Assembly: GCF_007989805.1 (NCBI RefSeq)
Contig: NZ_BJUB01000010.1
Location: 124,001 to 188,000, forward strand
DNA length: 64,000 bases
From: Cellulomonas xylanilytica
GTDB lineage: Bacteria; Actinomycetota; Actinomycetes; Actinomycetales; Cellulomonadaceae
Direction of reading: 5' to 3'
Every line of letters begins with the position of its first letter. Position 1 is the stretch's first letter. Shown piece by piece: positions 26,349 through 35,636 of this stretch. The notes below the pieces were generated by a model that was not told where the DNA came from, searched no databases, and worked only from the letters and a program-made list of their open reading frames with translations. The position numbers and the translations under genes are program-made.

Positions 26349-27959
26349 TCAGCGCAGGTCGTCGAGGTACCGCAGCAGGAGACGCGCGCCGAAGCCCGTC
26401 GCCCCCTCGGTGACCTCGTGCTTGTCCGAGGTCGCGCGCGCGGGGCCGGCGATGTCGAGGTGGGCCCACGTGCGCGTCCCGACGAAGTGCCGCAGGAACA
26501 GGGCCGCCGTGATCGACCCGCCGCCGATGTGCTTGTCGACGGGCACGTGCCGCAGGTCCGCGACCTGCGAGGCCACGGCCTCCTCGTACTCCTCGACGAG
26601 CGGCATCCGCCACGCGAGCTCGCCGGACGCGTCACCGGCGGCCACGAGGGCGTCGGCGAGGTCGGCGTCGCCGGAGTACAGGGCGGCGTGCTGCTTGCCG
26701 AGGCCCAGGGTCGCCGCGCCGGTCAGCGTGGCGACGTCGATGAGCACGTCGGGGTCGAGGGTGGCATCGGCCCAGGCCAGCGCGTCGGCCAGGACCAGGC
26801 GTCCTTCGGCGTCGGTGTTGGCGATCTCGACGGTGGTGCCGCCCCACATCGTCAGGACGTCGCCCGGACGGTACGACGCGCCACCGAAGTGGTTCTCGGC
26901 GAGCGGCAGCACGGCCGTCACCCGGTGGGTCACCCCGGCGGCGGCGGCCCCCAGGACCGTGGCCAGCGCGACCGCGGCGCCGGTCATGTCCGTCTTCATC
27001 GGGACCATGCCCTCGCGCGGCTTGATCGAGATGCCGCCCGTGTCGAACGTGATGCCCTTGCCGACGACCACGACGTGCCGGCCGCCCGTGGTCGGCGGCG
27101 TGTAGGAGACCGTCACCAGGCGCGGCGACGAGGCCGAGCCCGCGCCGACCGCCAGGATGCCGCCGAACCCCTCGGCCGCCAGCTCGCGGGTGGTGCGGAC
27201 GGTGACGCCGAGCCCCGCCCTGGTCGCCAGCCGCTTGGCCTGGTCGGCGAGCCAGGCGGGCGTCTTGGTGCTGGACGGCGTGGTCGCCAGGTCCCGGACC
27301 AGCCAGGTCGCCGTCGCGGCCGTGCGGCCCTCCGAGACGGCCGCGGCCGGCCGCATGCCGTCACGCCCGAGCAGGACGAGCTCGGCGGCCTCGCGGGACG
27401 GCGAGCCCTCGTCGGGCGTCGCGGCCGCGGTGGGCGGCACGTACGCCGCGAGCAGGTAGCCCTCCGCGACGGCCCGCGCAGCCGTGGCGGCGGCGGAGTC
27501 GTCCTGGTGCGCCTCGGCGCCGAGCGTGGTGACGACCCGGCGCAGCCCGCGCGAGGACCGGGCGAGCGCGGCACCGGCACGCCGCAGGTCCGCGGGCCGC
27601 CCGGAACCGACCCCGACGAGCATCAGTCGGGGCGGCAGCCCGGACCACGGGAGCGTGACGGACGAGCCCACCGGCCGGGGCAGCTGCAGGACGTAGATCT
27701 CGCCCGCTGCGCCGGTCAGGCGTGCGCGCTCGCCGATCTCCGCCAGGTCGACGCCGTACCGGGCCGCCGCGTCCGCCGTGCCCTGCAGCGGGCGCAGCGC
27801 GTCGTCACCCGCACGTGCGGGTGCGACCGGGACGGCGACCGCGTCGGTCGACCCGTCGGTCAGCAGCGTCGTCGTCGCGATGGTGCCGCCGTCGACGGTC
27901 ACCTCCGGGGGGAGGCGACCAGGGGACGACGCCCGTCGTGCAGTGCCTGAGCTTGCCAT
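26349..27959 (-). CDS. pepA: leucyl aminopeptidase (M17)
   Basis: A 536-residue cytosolic M17 zinc aminopeptidase removing N-terminal residues from peptides. The metal-binding segment VGKGITFDTGGISIKP (near residue 305) and the family signature NTDAEGRLVLADAL (near residue 380) are intact. The N-terminal ~170 residues are the variable regulatory domain. It starts 2 bases after the DUF3117 gene stop, so the two form one transcript. It ends against the cutinase terminator. Confidence 0.95.
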   Translation of the reverse strand: MASSGTARRASSPGRLPPEVTVDGGTIATTTLLTDGSTDAVAVPVAPARAGDDALRPLQGTADAAARYGVDLAEIGERARLTGAAGEIYVLQLPRPVGSSVTLPWSGLPPRLMLVGVGSGRPADLRRAGAALARSSRGLRRVVTTLGAEAHQDDSAAATAARAVAEGYLLAAYVPPTAAATPDEGSPSREAAELVLLGRDGMRPAAAVSEGRTAATATWLVRDLATTPSSTKTPAWLADQAKRLATRAGLGVTVRTTRELAAEGFGGILAVGAGSASSPRLVTVSYTPPTTGGRHVVVVGKGITFDTGGISIKPREGMVPMKTDMTGAAVALATVLGAAAAGVTHRVTAVLPLAENHFGGASYRPGDVLTMWGGTTVEIANTDAEGRLVLADALAWADATLDPDVLIDVATLTGAATLGLGKQHAALYSGDADLADALVAAGDASGELAWRMPLVEEYEEAVASQVADLRHVPVDKHIGGGSITAALFLRHFVGTRTWAHLDIAGPARATSDKHEVTEGATGFGARLLLRYLDDLR

Positions 27960-27961
27960 CG

Positions 27962-28129
27962 TCAGCCGACGACGGACGTCAGAGCCTCACCCAGCTCCGC
28001 GGCCTCGGTCGCGTTGAGCTCGACCACCAGCCGTCCACCGCCCTCGAGCGGGACGCGCATCACGATGCCGCGGCCCTCCTTCGTGACCTCGAGCGGGCCG
28101 TCACCGGTCCTCGGCTTCATCGCGGCCAT
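27962..28129 (-). CDS. DUF3117 small protein
   Basis: A 55-residue protein, AAMKPRTGDGPLEVTKEGRG at the start and RLVVELNATEAAELGEAL near the end. It is almost identical to the DUF3117 proteins found across actinobacteria (Rv1211 in M. tuberculosis); function unknown. The ATG at 28129 follows AAGGAGAGG, which decides the start against a longer frame. It is co-transcribed with pepA and lies in the conserved folP2 neighbourhood. Confidence 0.9.
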   Translation of the reverse strand: MAAMKPRTGDGPLEVTKEGRGIVMRVPLEGGGRLVVELNATEAAELGEALTSVVG

Positions 28130-28296
28130 GCGGGGCCTCTCCTTCGCTCGTGCGTCCGGCGCGCGGCTCACGGGGGCGTTTTCGCGCACCCCACGTCGTC
28201 CTCGTCTCCCGGTTGTCCGAGGTCCATCCTAGTTCACCCGGGGCCCCTCACCTGTCCCGACGCCGGTCAGGCCCACGATCGGACGCACGTCCAGGA

Positions 28297-29559
28297 TCAC
28301 GGTGGCCAGTCGGCCACCGGGTTGGCGTGCCACATCTGCCGGACCCACAGCACCTGCAGCCCGAGCATGAGGACGACGACGGCGCCGAACCACCAGCGCC
28401 GCGCAGCCGGCGGGCGGGTGATCACACCCGCGGTGACGGCCCCGAGCGGGAACGCCAGCAGCAGGAACCGGGCGAGGCTGCTGCCCGGCTCGACGACGGC
28501 GGCGATGTACACGACGTACGCGGCGGCCCAGGTGTGCAGCTCGTTGCCCAGACGCCAGGCGGCGGGCACGACGAGCACCGCGATCACGAGCGCGAACGAC
28601 AGGCCCACCACCAGCCACGCGCGGGACCCGAACCAGAACTGCGGCACGTAGAACCAGCCGCCGAACGGCGCGACCTCGCGGACGCCGCGCCACGCCTCCT
28701 GGGTCTGCAGGTACCCGTCCGGCACGCCGGTGGCCCAGCCGCAGATCGCTGGCCACAGGAACCCGGACGCCGCCGCCAGCAGCGCGAGTGCCGCCAGGCC
28801 GGTCCCCGTGCGCCAGGTCCACGTGTCGGTCCCGCGTCGCGACGACCACCAGCGGACCGCGGCGTGCACCACGACGACGGCGGCCATCGGGAGAGCGACC
28901 GCGCGCGTGAACCCCAGCGCGACGACGACGAGCGCCATCCACCCGTAGTCGCGACGCAGGAGCAGCAGCAGCGCGCTCGCGACGAGCAGCAGGGCGAGCG
29001 CCTCGGCGTAGGCCACCTGCAGCACGGCCGCCGTCGGGAAGACGCTGACCAGGGCGACGGTCGCGAGCGGGAGGCCGGGCCGGGCGGCGACGGCGCGGGA
29101 GGCGCCCCGCACGACGGTCCGGTGGATGGCGAGCACCGCGCCCGCCCCGAGGACGAGCGCCAGGAGCGGGGCGACGACCTCCCACGGGCCGCCCGTGACG
29201 AACATGAGACCGCGCGCCAGCATCGGGAACAGGGGGAAGAACGCCCAGGCGTTCTGCTGGACCAGACCGTCCGCGCCCACCGGCAGCTGCGCCGGGTAGC
29301 CGTTCTCGGCGACGTTCTTGTACCAGGAGCCGTCGAACATGAAGCCGACGTACGGGAAGTAGTCCGGGTGCTCGCCGGTCCAGGCGTTCTGCCCCTGGAC
29401 GCTCGCGACCCACAGGAACACCGCCGTGGTGAACAGCCGCGCGGCACCGTAGACGAGGAGCACCTGGACCCACCACGGCCGGCTGACCGCCCACGCCCAG
29501 GGCCCGGCGGCGGGGCGGGCCTCCGCGGCCGGCTCCTCGACCTCCTGCACCTCGCTCAC
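28297..29559 (-). CDS. PIG-V-like membrane mannosyltransferase
   Basis: A 420-residue polytopic membrane protein with about ten hydrophobic segments. It resembles bacterial relatives of GPI mannosyltransferase PIG-V. An acidic-start luminal loop follows the first membrane segment (FMFDGSWYKNVAENGYP, near residue 75), the likely catalytic region with Asp76. These enzymes use polyprenyl-phosphate mannose. The GTG start at 29559 overlaps the folP2 stop by GTGA. Its position is where M. tuberculosis carries gpgS. The acceptor is unknown (lipid, glycan or protein). Confidence 0.75.
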   Translation of the reverse strand: MSEVQEVEEPAAEARPAAGPWAWAVSRPWWVQVLLVYGAARLFTTAVFLWVASVQGQNAWTGEHPDYFPYVGFMFDGSWYKNVAENGYPAQLPVGADGLVQQNAWAFFPLFPMLARGLMFVTGGPWEVVAPLLALVLGAGAVLAIHRTVVRGASRAVAARPGLPLATVALVSVFPTAAVLQVAYAEALALLLVASALLLLLRRDYGWMALVVVALGFTRAVALPMAAVVVVHAAVRWWSSRRGTDTWTWRTGTGLAALALLAAASGFLWPAICGWATGVPDGYLQTQEAWRGVREVAPFGGWFYVPQFWFGSRAWLVVGLSFALVIAVLVVPAAWRLGNELHTWAAAYVVYIAAVVEPGSSLARFLLLAFPLGAVTAGVITRPPAARRWWFGAVVVLMLGLQVLWVRQMWHANPVADWPP

Positions 29560-30464
29560 GCCAGCCCCCTGACCGTCCGTGCCGGGGGACGGTCCCCGCG
29601 GATGGTGGCGACCATATCGAGGGTGCGGCGGGTCGCGCGCACGTCGTGCGTCCGGAAGACGCGGGCACCGAGCCACGCCGCCACCGCGGTCGCGGCCAGC
29701 GTGCCCTCCAGGCGCTCCTCGGTGGGCAGGTCCAGGGACTCCCCCACGAAGTCCTTGCGGGACAGCGCCATGAGCACCGGGAAGCCGAGCGCGACGAGCG
29801 CCTCGGTGCGCCGGACCAGGTGCAGGGAGTGCCACGTGTTCTTGCCGAAGTCGTGGGTCGGGTCCACCAGCACGCTGGCGGGGTCGATGCCGAGCGACAC
29901 CGCCCGCCGCGCCGCCGCGGACACCGTGCGGACGACGTCCTCGACCACGCCGTCGAGCGGGTCGCCACCGTCGCGCGCCGGGTACTCCACCCGGAACGGG
30001 TCCGTCCGCGGACGCGCACCACCCGTGTGCGAGCACACGATGCCGAGGCCGCGCTCGGCCGCGACCTCCATGAGCGTGGGGTCGTGGCCGGCCCACGTGT
30101 CGTTGACCAGGTCGGCGCCCTCGTCGGCGGCGGCCCGAGCCACCTCCGCGCGCCAGGTGTCGACGCTGATCACCAGGTCCGGGTGGCGCGCGCGGACCCG
30201 CCTGACCAGCGGGATCACCCGGGCGATCTCGTCGGCGACCTCGACGCGCGGGCCCCGGCCGGCCCGCACCCCGCCGAGGTCGACGATGTCGGCGCCCTCG
30301 TCGACCGCACGCGCCACGGCGGCGTCGGCGGACGCGTCGTCGAACCGCGCCGCCGCGTAGAACGAGTCCGGTGTGCGGTTGACGACCGCCATCACCACCG
30401 GACGGCCGGGCGCGACCCAGCGTCCCCGCAGGCGCAGCTGCGCGCCGGCCGGCGGGGTCGTCAC
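29556..30464 (-). CDS. folP2: FolP2, dihydropteroate synthase-like protein
   Basis: A 302-residue protein of the pterin-binding TIM-barrel family. It has MAVVNRTPDSFY instead of the NVTPDSF of true dihydropteroate synthases, and DLGGVRAGRG where FolP1 has GGESTRPG. These changes and the NTWAGHDP, SHTGGARPRT and DFGKNTWH segments match mycobacterial FolP2 (Rv1207), which is reported to lack dihydropteroate synthase activity. So a folate role should not be assumed. GTGA overlaps join it to the LOG gene upstream and the mannosyltransferase downstream. Confidence 0.88.
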   Translation of the reverse strand: MTTPPAGAQLRLRGRWVAPGRPVVMAVVNRTPDSFYAAARFDDASADAAVARAVDEGADIVDLGGVRAGRGPRVEVADEIARVIPLVRRVRARHPDLVISVDTWRAEVARAAADEGADLVNDTWAGHDPTLMEVAAERGLGIVCSHTGGARPRTDPFRVEYPARDGGDPLDGVVEDVVRTVSAAARRAVSLGIDPASVLVDPTHDFGKNTWHSLHLVRRTEALVALGFPVLMALSRKDFVGESLDLPTEERLEGTLAATAVAAWLGARVFRTHDVRATRRTLDMVATIRGDRPPARTVRGLA

Positions 30465-31282
30465 CGCCCCGAGTCCTCGGCGGCCTGCTGCGCCCGCGCG
30501 GTCGCGGCGGCGGCCGCCGCCTCCTCGGCACGGAGCTGGGCCCCGCGCTCGAGCACCAGGTCGACGGCGTCCTGCGCGGTGTCGACGATCTTCAGCAGGT
30601 CCAGGTCGGCCGCCGAGATCATGCCGCGGCTCAGGGCGGCGGTGCTCACCCAGTCGACGAGACCCTGCCAGTAGTCGCTGCCGACCAGGACGATCGGGAA
30701 GCTGATGACCTTGTGCGTCTGCACCAGGGTGAGGGCCTCGAACAGCTCGTCGAAGGTGCCGAAGCCACCCGGCAGCACCACGAAGCCCTCGGAGTACTTC
30801 ACGAACATCGTCTTGCGCGCGAAGAAGTACCGGAAGTTCACGCCGAGGTCGACGTAGTCGTTCATGCCCTGCTCGAACGGCAGCTCGATGCCCAGCCCGA
30901 CCGACAGCCCGCCGGCCTCCAGCGCCCCGCGGTTGGCGGCCTCCATGATCCCGGGCCCGCCGCCGGTGATCACGGCGTACCCCGCCTCGACCAGCAGCCG
31001 CGCGACCTCCTGGCCGAGCGCGTAGTCGGGGTGGTCCACCGGCACCCGCGCCGAGCCGAACACGCTGACCGCCGGGCCGACCTCGGCGAGCGCACCGAAG
31101 CCCTCGACGAACTCGCTCTGGATCCGCATGACGCGCCACGGGTCGCCGCGCAGCCACTCGGCGTCGCCCGCGCCGCTCAGGAGCCGCTGGTCGGAGGTGG
31201 TGGTGGGGATCTGCTGGCCGCGCAGCAGCACAGGGCCCTTGCGGTACCCGTGACCGGGGGCGGACACGCCGTCGTCGCTCAT
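30461..31282 (-). CDS. LOG-family nucleotide 5'-monophosphate phosphoribohydrolase (TIGR00730)
   Basis: A 273-residue Rossmann-fold protein of the LOG/TIGR00730 family. It carries both signatures, GGGPGIMEAANRGA (near residue 108) and PGGFGTFDELFE (near residue 178), with the catalytic Arg/Glu pair. Related enzymes release free bases from nucleoside monophosphates and, in some actinobacteria, make cytokinins. It is homologous to Rv1205 in the same neighbourhood. The ATG at 31282 has TAGAGT 7 bases upstream. It leads the LOG-folP2-mannosyltransferase unit. Confidence 0.88.
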   Translation of the reverse strand: MSDDGVSAPGHGYRKGPVLLRGQQIPTTTSDQRLLSGAGDAEWLRGDPWRVMRIQSEFVEGFGALAEVGPAVSVFGSARVPVDHPDYALGQEVARLLVEAGYAVITGGGPGIMEAANRGALEAGGLSVGLGIELPFEQGMNDYVDLGVNFRYFFARKTMFVKYSEGFVVLPGGFGTFDELFEALTLVQTHKVISFPIVLVGSDYWQGLVDWVSTAALSRGMISAADLDLLKIVDTAQDAVDLVLERGAQLRAEEAAAAAATARAQQAAEDSGR

Positions 31283-31289
31283 GGCCCCG

Positions 31290-31295
31290 ACTCTA
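31290..31295 (-). promoter_or_regulatory. -10 hexamer TAGAGT of the LOG-folP2 unit (leaderless type)
   Basis: TAGAGT on the minus strand, 7 bases before the ATG at 31282, in the 68-base gap after dapE. Confidence 0.45.
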
Positions 31296-31350
31296 GGTCG
31301 ACCGGGCGCGCGGCGACGGACGGTTCCCGTCGGCGACGCCCGCCGTTCAC

Positions 31351-32439
31351 TCAGGCGGTCAGCCAGTCCCGCAGCGCCGCGTGCACCACGGTGATCTGGC
31401 CGACGACGCACCGCTCGTCGTCCTTATGCGCCAGCAGCGGGTCGCCCGGACCGAAGTTCACCGCGGGCACCCCGAGCTCGGAGAACCGCGCGACGTCGGT
31501 CCAGCCGTACTTGGCCGCAGGTGCGCCGCCCGTGATCGCCAGCACCGAGTCGGCGAACTCCTGCGCGAGCGGGTCGTCCAGGCCGGGCCGCGCACCGGGT
31601 GCGGCGTCGACGATCACGACGTCATACCCGGCGAACAGCTCGCGCACGTGGGCCGACGCCTGCTCGACCCCCGCCGACGGCGCGAAGCGGTAGTTCACCG
31701 TGACCACGCAGGAGTCCGGGATGACGTTGGCGGCGGTGCCCCCGGAGACGAGCACCGCGTTGAGGCTCTCCCGGTAGACCAGCCCGTCGACCTCGACGTC
31801 CCGGGGCGTGTAGGCCTCCAGCCGGCGCAGGACCTCACCGGCGGCGTGGATCGCGTTGACGCCCATCCACGCGCGCGCCGAGTGGGCGGCGACACCGGTG
31901 AGCCGGACCTCCGCCCGCAGCGTGCCGTTGCAGCCGCCCTCGATGCCCCCGTTCGTCGGCTCGCCGAGGATCGCGAAGTCGCCCGTCACCCAGTCCGGGT
32001 GCTCGCGCACGATCCGGCCCAGGCCGTTGAGCTCGGCGGCGACCTCCTCGTGGTCGTAGAAGACCCACGTCACGTCGCGCGTCGGCTCGCTCAGCTCCGC
32101 CGCGAGCGCCAGCTGCACCGCCACGCCGCCCTTCATGTCGACCGTGCCGCGGCCCCACAGCTCCGCCTGCGCACCCTCGCCGACGAGCCGGGTGGGCAGG
32201 TTGTCCGCGATCGGCACCGTGTCGATGTGGCCCGCGATGACCACGCGCGACGAGCGGCCGAGGTTCGTGCGGGCGACGACCGCGTCACCGTCGCGGAGCA
32301 CCTCGAGGTGCGCGTACCGGCGCAGGGCGGTCTCGATCGCGTCGGCGAGCGCACGCTCGTCACCGCTCACCGACGGCAGGTCGCACACGGCACGCGTGAG
32401 GGAGACGAGATCGGACGACAGGTCCAGGGCGGTGTCCAC
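31351..32439 (-). CDS. dapE: succinyl-diaminopimelate desuccinylase
   Basis: A 362-residue M20 zinc enzyme releasing LL-diaminopimelate from its succinyl derivative in lysine and peptidoglycan precursor synthesis. Metal motifs are [17 protein letters not shown] and DHEEV, and the C-terminal [22 protein letters not shown] is typical of actinobacterial DapE. The GTG at 32439 has TAGGGT 6 bases upstream and no Shine-Dalgarno. It is divergent from dapD, the enzyme two steps earlier in the pathway. Confidence 0.93.
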   Translation of the reverse strand: MDTALDLSSDLVSLTRAVCDLPSVSGDERALADAIETALRRYAHLEVLRDGDAVVARTNLGRSSRVVIAGHIDTVPIADNLPTRLVGEGAQAELWGRGTVDMKGGVAVQLALAAELSEPTRDVTWVFYDHEEVAAELNGLGRIVREHPDWVTGDFAILGEPTNGGIEGGCNGTLRAEVRLTGVAAHSARAWMGVNAIHAAGEVLRRLEAYTPRDVEVDGLVYRESLNAVLVSGGTAANVIPDSCVVTVNYRFAPSAGVEQASAHVRELFAGYDVVIVDAAPGARPGLDDPLAQEFADSVLAITGGAPAAKYGWTDVARFSELGVPAVNFGPGDPLLAHKDDERCVVGQITVVHAALRDWLTA

Positions 32440-32445
32440 GACGCG

Positions 32446-32451
32446 ACCCTA
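32446..32451 (-). promoter_or_regulatory. -10 hexamer TAGGGT of dapE (leaderless type)
   Basis: TAGGGT on the minus strand, 6 bases before the dapE GTG. It mirrors the dapD element at 32471-32476 within a 44-base divergent gap. Confidence 0.5.
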
Positions 32452-32470
32452 GCCCGACCGTCAGGTGACC

Positions 32471-32476
32471 TAGGGT
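32471..32476 (+). promoter_or_regulatory. -10 hexamer TAGGGT of dapD (leaderless type)
   Basis: TAGGGT on the plus strand, 7 bases before the dapD ATG. The dapD and dapE hexamers are only 19 bases apart, so the two polymerase sites overlap and would compete. Confidence 0.5.
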
Positions 32477-32483
32477 TGTCGCC

Positions 32484-33431
32484 ATGACTGCACGGACGGC
32501 CTGGGGATTCGGCCTGGCCACGGTGACCGACGACGGCACCACCCTCGACGTCTGGTACCCGGCCCCCGCCCTGGGCTCGCCCGACCCCGACGTGTCCGCG
32601 CCCGCCTCGCTGACCGGTGCCGAGCGCGTCGACGCCGCCCGCGGCGTCCGCGTGGAGGTCGTCCGCACGACGGTCGACCTGGACACGCCGCCCGCCGACA
32701 CGGCCGACGCGTACCTGCGGCTCCACCTGCTCTCCCACCGCCTGGTCCAGCCGCACGGGCAGAACCTCGACGGGCTGTTCGGCGTCCTGCCGAACGTCGT
32801 GTGGACCGACCGCGGGCCGTGCGCCGCCGACGGCTTCGAGGAGACGCGCGGCCGCCTCCGTGCGGCCACCGGGGTGCCCGTCACGGTGCTCGGCGTCGAC
32901 AAGTTCCCGCGCATGGTCGACTACGTCGTGCCCTCCGGGGTGCGGATCGCCGACGCCGACCGTGTCCGCCTCGGCGCGCACCTCGCGGCGGGCACCACCG
33001 TCATGCACGAGGGCTTCGTCAACTTCAACGCCGGGACGCTCGGCACGTCGATGGTCGAGGGCCGCATCTCGGCCGGGGTCGTCGTCGGGGACGGGTCGGA
33101 CGTCGGCGGCGGCGCCTCGATCATGGGCACCCTGTCCGGCGGCGGCCGGGAGGTCGTCTCCATCGGTCGCCGCACCCTGCTCGGGGCCAACGCCGGGGTC
33201 GGCATCCCGCTCGGCGACGACTGCGTGGTCGAGGCCGGGCTCTACGTCACCGCGGGCACCAAGGTCGCCCTCGTCGGCTTCGAGGACGCGCCGCGCGTGG
33301 TCAAGGCCCGTGAGCTGGCCGGTCGCGACGGTGTGCTGTTCCGCCGCAACTCCCTCACCGGAGGCGTCGAGGCCGTCGCCCGTGCCGGCTCGGGCGTGCA
33401 GCTGAACGCGACGCTGCACGCCAACGAGTGA
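32484..33431 (+). CDS. dapD: 2,3,4,5-tetrahydropyridine-2,6-dicarboxylate N-succinyltransferase
   Basis: A 315-residue acyltransferase of the actinobacterial DapD type, which succinylates tetrahydrodipicolinate. The N-terminal domain is followed by a left-handed beta-helix of hexapeptide repeats (about residues 160-260, from [20 protein letters not shown]). [16 protein letters not shown] carries the conserved active-site glycines and Glu. It is divergent from dapE and its stop overlaps the next gene by GTGA. Confidence 0.93.
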   Translation: MTARTAWGFGLATVTDDGTTLDVWYPAPALGSPDPDVSAPASLTGAERVDAARGVRVEVVRTTVDLDTPPADTADAYLRLHLLSHRLVQPHGQNLDGLFGVLPNVVWTDRGPCAADGFEETRGRLRAATGVPVTVLGVDKFPRMVDYVVPSGVRIADADRVRLGAHLAAGTTVMHEGFVNFNAGTLGTSMVEGRISAGVVVGDGSDVGGGASIMGTLSGGGREVVSIGRRTLLGANAGVGIPLGDDCVVEAGLYVTAGTKVALVGFEDAPRVVKARELAGRDGVLFRRNSLTGGVEAVARAGSGVQLNATLHANE

Positions 33432-34306
33432 GCGCCCGGCGTCGGCGGGCGCGCCGGGCCGGCGTCGCCGTCGTCGTCGCGGCCGGTGTGCTGGTCGCCG
33501 GGACCGTCGGAGTGGTCACCGCCCTGACGCGGCTGAACCCGGGGCCGCCCACGGCGCAGCAGTGCGTCGCCGAGCTGGACGGCACCCGGTGGCGGCTCAG
33601 CCCCGACCAGGCCCAGAACGCCGGCCTGATCGCCGCCACGGGCGTCCAGCGCGGGCTGCCTGCCCGCGCGGTGACGATCGCCCTGGCCACGGCCCTGCAG
33701 GAGTCCCGGCTGGTCAACGTCGACTACGGCGACCGCGACAGCCTCGGGCTGTTCCAGCAGCGCCCGTCGCAGGGCTGGGGCACCCCTGAGCAGGTGCAGG
33801 ACCCCGTGTACGCGACCGGCCGGTTCTACGACGGCCTCGTCACGGTCGAGGGCTATGAGGACCTGCCCGTCACGGAGGCGGCGCAGGCGGTGCAGCGATC
33901 CGGCTTCCCCGACGCGTACGCGCAGCACGAGACACGCTCGCGCGCCTGGGCGTCCGCCCTCACCGGCTGGTCCCCCGCGACGCTCACCTGCCGGCTGGAC
34001 GAGGCCGACCCGGCCGCAGCCTCGGCCGACGCGGCGACCGCCCGCGTGCACCGCGACCTCGGCGCCCTGCCGGTCGTCGCGGACGCGGCCGGTGCGCTGC
34101 TCGTCGACACCTCCGCCCTCGGGGCGCCCGCGGACCGCACCCGGCTCGACTGGGCCGTCGCGCAGTGGGCCGTGTCCGTCGCCCAGCCGCTCGCGGTGAC
34201 GTCCGTGGCCGTCGCCGACCGCACCTGGGACCGCGTCGAGGGGGCGTGGACCCCGTCGGAGACGCCCGTCCCCGCGGGGACGGTGCGCCTGACCCTCGCG
34301 GGCTGA
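33428..34306 (+). CDS. secreted or anchored lysozyme-fold-like protein
   Basis: A 292-residue protein with a basic N-terminus ([11 protein letters not shown]) and one membrane segment (about 12-33), so the rest is outside the membrane. Residues about 65-130 look like a lysozyme/transglycosylase fold: [20 protein letters not shown], then [13 protein letters not shown]. Glu92 in QESRL is the candidate catalytic acid. The last ~110 residues are unassigned. The GTG overlaps the dapD stop by GTGA, tying a possible cell-wall enzyme to DAP synthesis. Some databases label relatives as heavy-metal transporters, which the sequence does not support. Confidence 0.65.
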   Translation: MSARRRRARRAGVAVVVAAGVLVAGTVGVVTALTRLNPGPPTAQQCVAELDGTRWRLSPDQAQNAGLIAATGVQRGLPARAVTIALATALQESRLVNVDYGDRDSLGLFQQRPSQGWGTPEQVQDPVYATGRFYDGLVTVEGYEDLPVTEAAQAVQRSGFPDAYAQHETRSRAWASALTGWSPATLTCRLDEADPAAASADAATARVHRDLGALPVVADAAGALLVDTSALGAPADRTRLDWAVAQWAVSVAQPLAVTSVAVADRTWDRVEGAWTPSETPVPAGTVRLTLAG

Positions 34307-34310
34307 CGGG

Positions 34311-35636
34311 CTAGCGGGCGTCCAGCTCGGTGTAGTCGCGCGACGTGGCGCCCGTGTAGATCTGCCGCGGACGGCCGATCTTCGTCTGCGGGTCGGTCAT
34401 CATCTCGCGCCACTGGGCGATCCAGCCGGGCATCCGGCCCAGCGCGAAGAGCGGCGTGAACATCTCCTCGGAGAAGCCCATCGCCTTGTAGATCAGACCC
34501 GTGTAGAAGTCGACGTTCGGGTAGAGCTTGCGGGAGATGAAGTAGTCGTCGGAGAGCGCGATCTCCTCGAGGCCCATCGCCAGGTCGAGCAGCTCGTCGT
34601 TGCCGCCGAGGGCGGACAGCACCGAGTCCGCGCTCTTCTTCACGATCGCCGCGCGCGGGTCGTAGTTCTTGTAGACCCGGTGCCCGAAGCCCATGAGCCG
34701 GACGCCCGGCTCCTTGTCCTTCACGCGCTTCATGAAGTTGGTGGCGTCGCCACCGTCCGCCTGGATCTCCGTGAGCATCTTCAGCACGGCCTCGTTGGCG
34801 CCGCCGTGCAGCGGGCCGGACAGCGCGTTGATGCCGGCCGCGACCGACGCGTACAGGTTGGCCTGGCTGGAGCCGACGATGCGCACCGTCGACGTGGAGC
34901 AGTTCTGCTCGTGGTCCGCGTGCAGGATCAGCAGCTGGTCGAGCGCCGCCACCACCGTCGGGTCCGCCTCGTACTGCTGGTACGGCACCGCGAACGTCAT
35001 CCGCAGGAAGTCCTCGACGTACCCGCGCGAGTAGTCCGGGTAGAGCAGCGGCTCGCCCTTGGACGCCCGGTGCACGTACGACGTGATGGTCCGCGTCTTG
35101 GCCAGGATCAGCACCGTGGCCAGCTCGACCGTCTCGGGGTCGTGCGGGTCCAGCGACTCCGGGTAGAACGTGGACAGCGCGTTGATCGCCGACGCCATGA
35201 CCGCCATCGGGTGCGCGTGGCGCGGGAACGTCCCCATGAACGTGCGGAAGTCCTCGTGCACCAGCGTGTGGCGGTTGACCCGCTCCTCGAACGCGTCGAG
35301 CTCGCTCTTCGTCGGCAGCGCGCCGTGGATCAGCAGGTACGCGACCTCGAGGAACGTGGAGTGCTCGGCCAGCTGCTCGATCGGGTACCCGCGGTAGCGC
35401 AGGATGCCCTCGTCGCCGTCGATGTACGTGATCTGCGACTCGCACGACGCGGTGTTCATGAAGCCCGGGTCCACGGTGACCATGCCCGTGTCGCGCAGCA
35501 GCGAGGAGACGACGATGCCGTCGTTGCCCTCGGTCGCGGTCACGATCGGCAGGTCCTTCGACTGTCCCTCGACGATCAGCTGGACAGGCTGGTGGACGGG
35601 CGCGTGAACCGGCACAGGGGTGGCGACGTCGGACAT
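34311..35636 (-). CDS. gltA: citrate synthase
   Basis: A 441-residue type II citrate synthase condensing oxaloacetate and acetyl-CoA. The active-site segments GPLHGGANEAVLKML (His) and MGFGHRVYKNYDPR (His) are intact. The long N-terminal beta domain of hexameric, NADH-sensitive type II enzymes is present. A strong AGGAGAGG precedes the ATG. It is convergent with the lysozyme-like gene, 4 bases apart. It feeds the TCA cycle with the sdh operon elsewhere in the window. Confidence 0.97.
   Translation of the reverse strand: MSDVATPVPVHAPVHQPVQLIVEGQSKDLPIVTATEGNDGIVVSSLLRDTGMVTVDPGFMNTASCESQITYIDGDEGILRYRGYPIEQLAEHSTFLEVAYLLIHGALPTKSELDAFEERVNRHTLVHEDFRTFMGTFPRHAHPMAVMASAINALSTFYPESLDPHDPETVELATVLILAKTRTITSYVHRASKGEPLLYPDYSRGYVEDFLRMTFAVPYQQYEADPTVVAALDQLLILHADHEQNCSTSTVRIVGSSQANLYASVAAGINALSGPLHGGANEAVLKMLTEIQADGGDATNFMKRVKDKEPGVRLMGFGHRVYKNYDPRAAIVKKSADSVLSALGGNDELLDLAMGLEEIALSDDYFISRKLYPNVDFYTGLIYKAMGFSEEMFTPLFALGRMPGWIAQWREMMTDPQTKIGRPRQIYTGATSRDYTELDAR

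Noticed and set aside
29556..30464. Annotation as a true dihydropteroate synthase (sulfonamide target)
   Set aside because: The NVTPDSF and GGESTRPG motifs are altered in the way seen in FolP2 proteins, which are reported inactive in folate synthesis.
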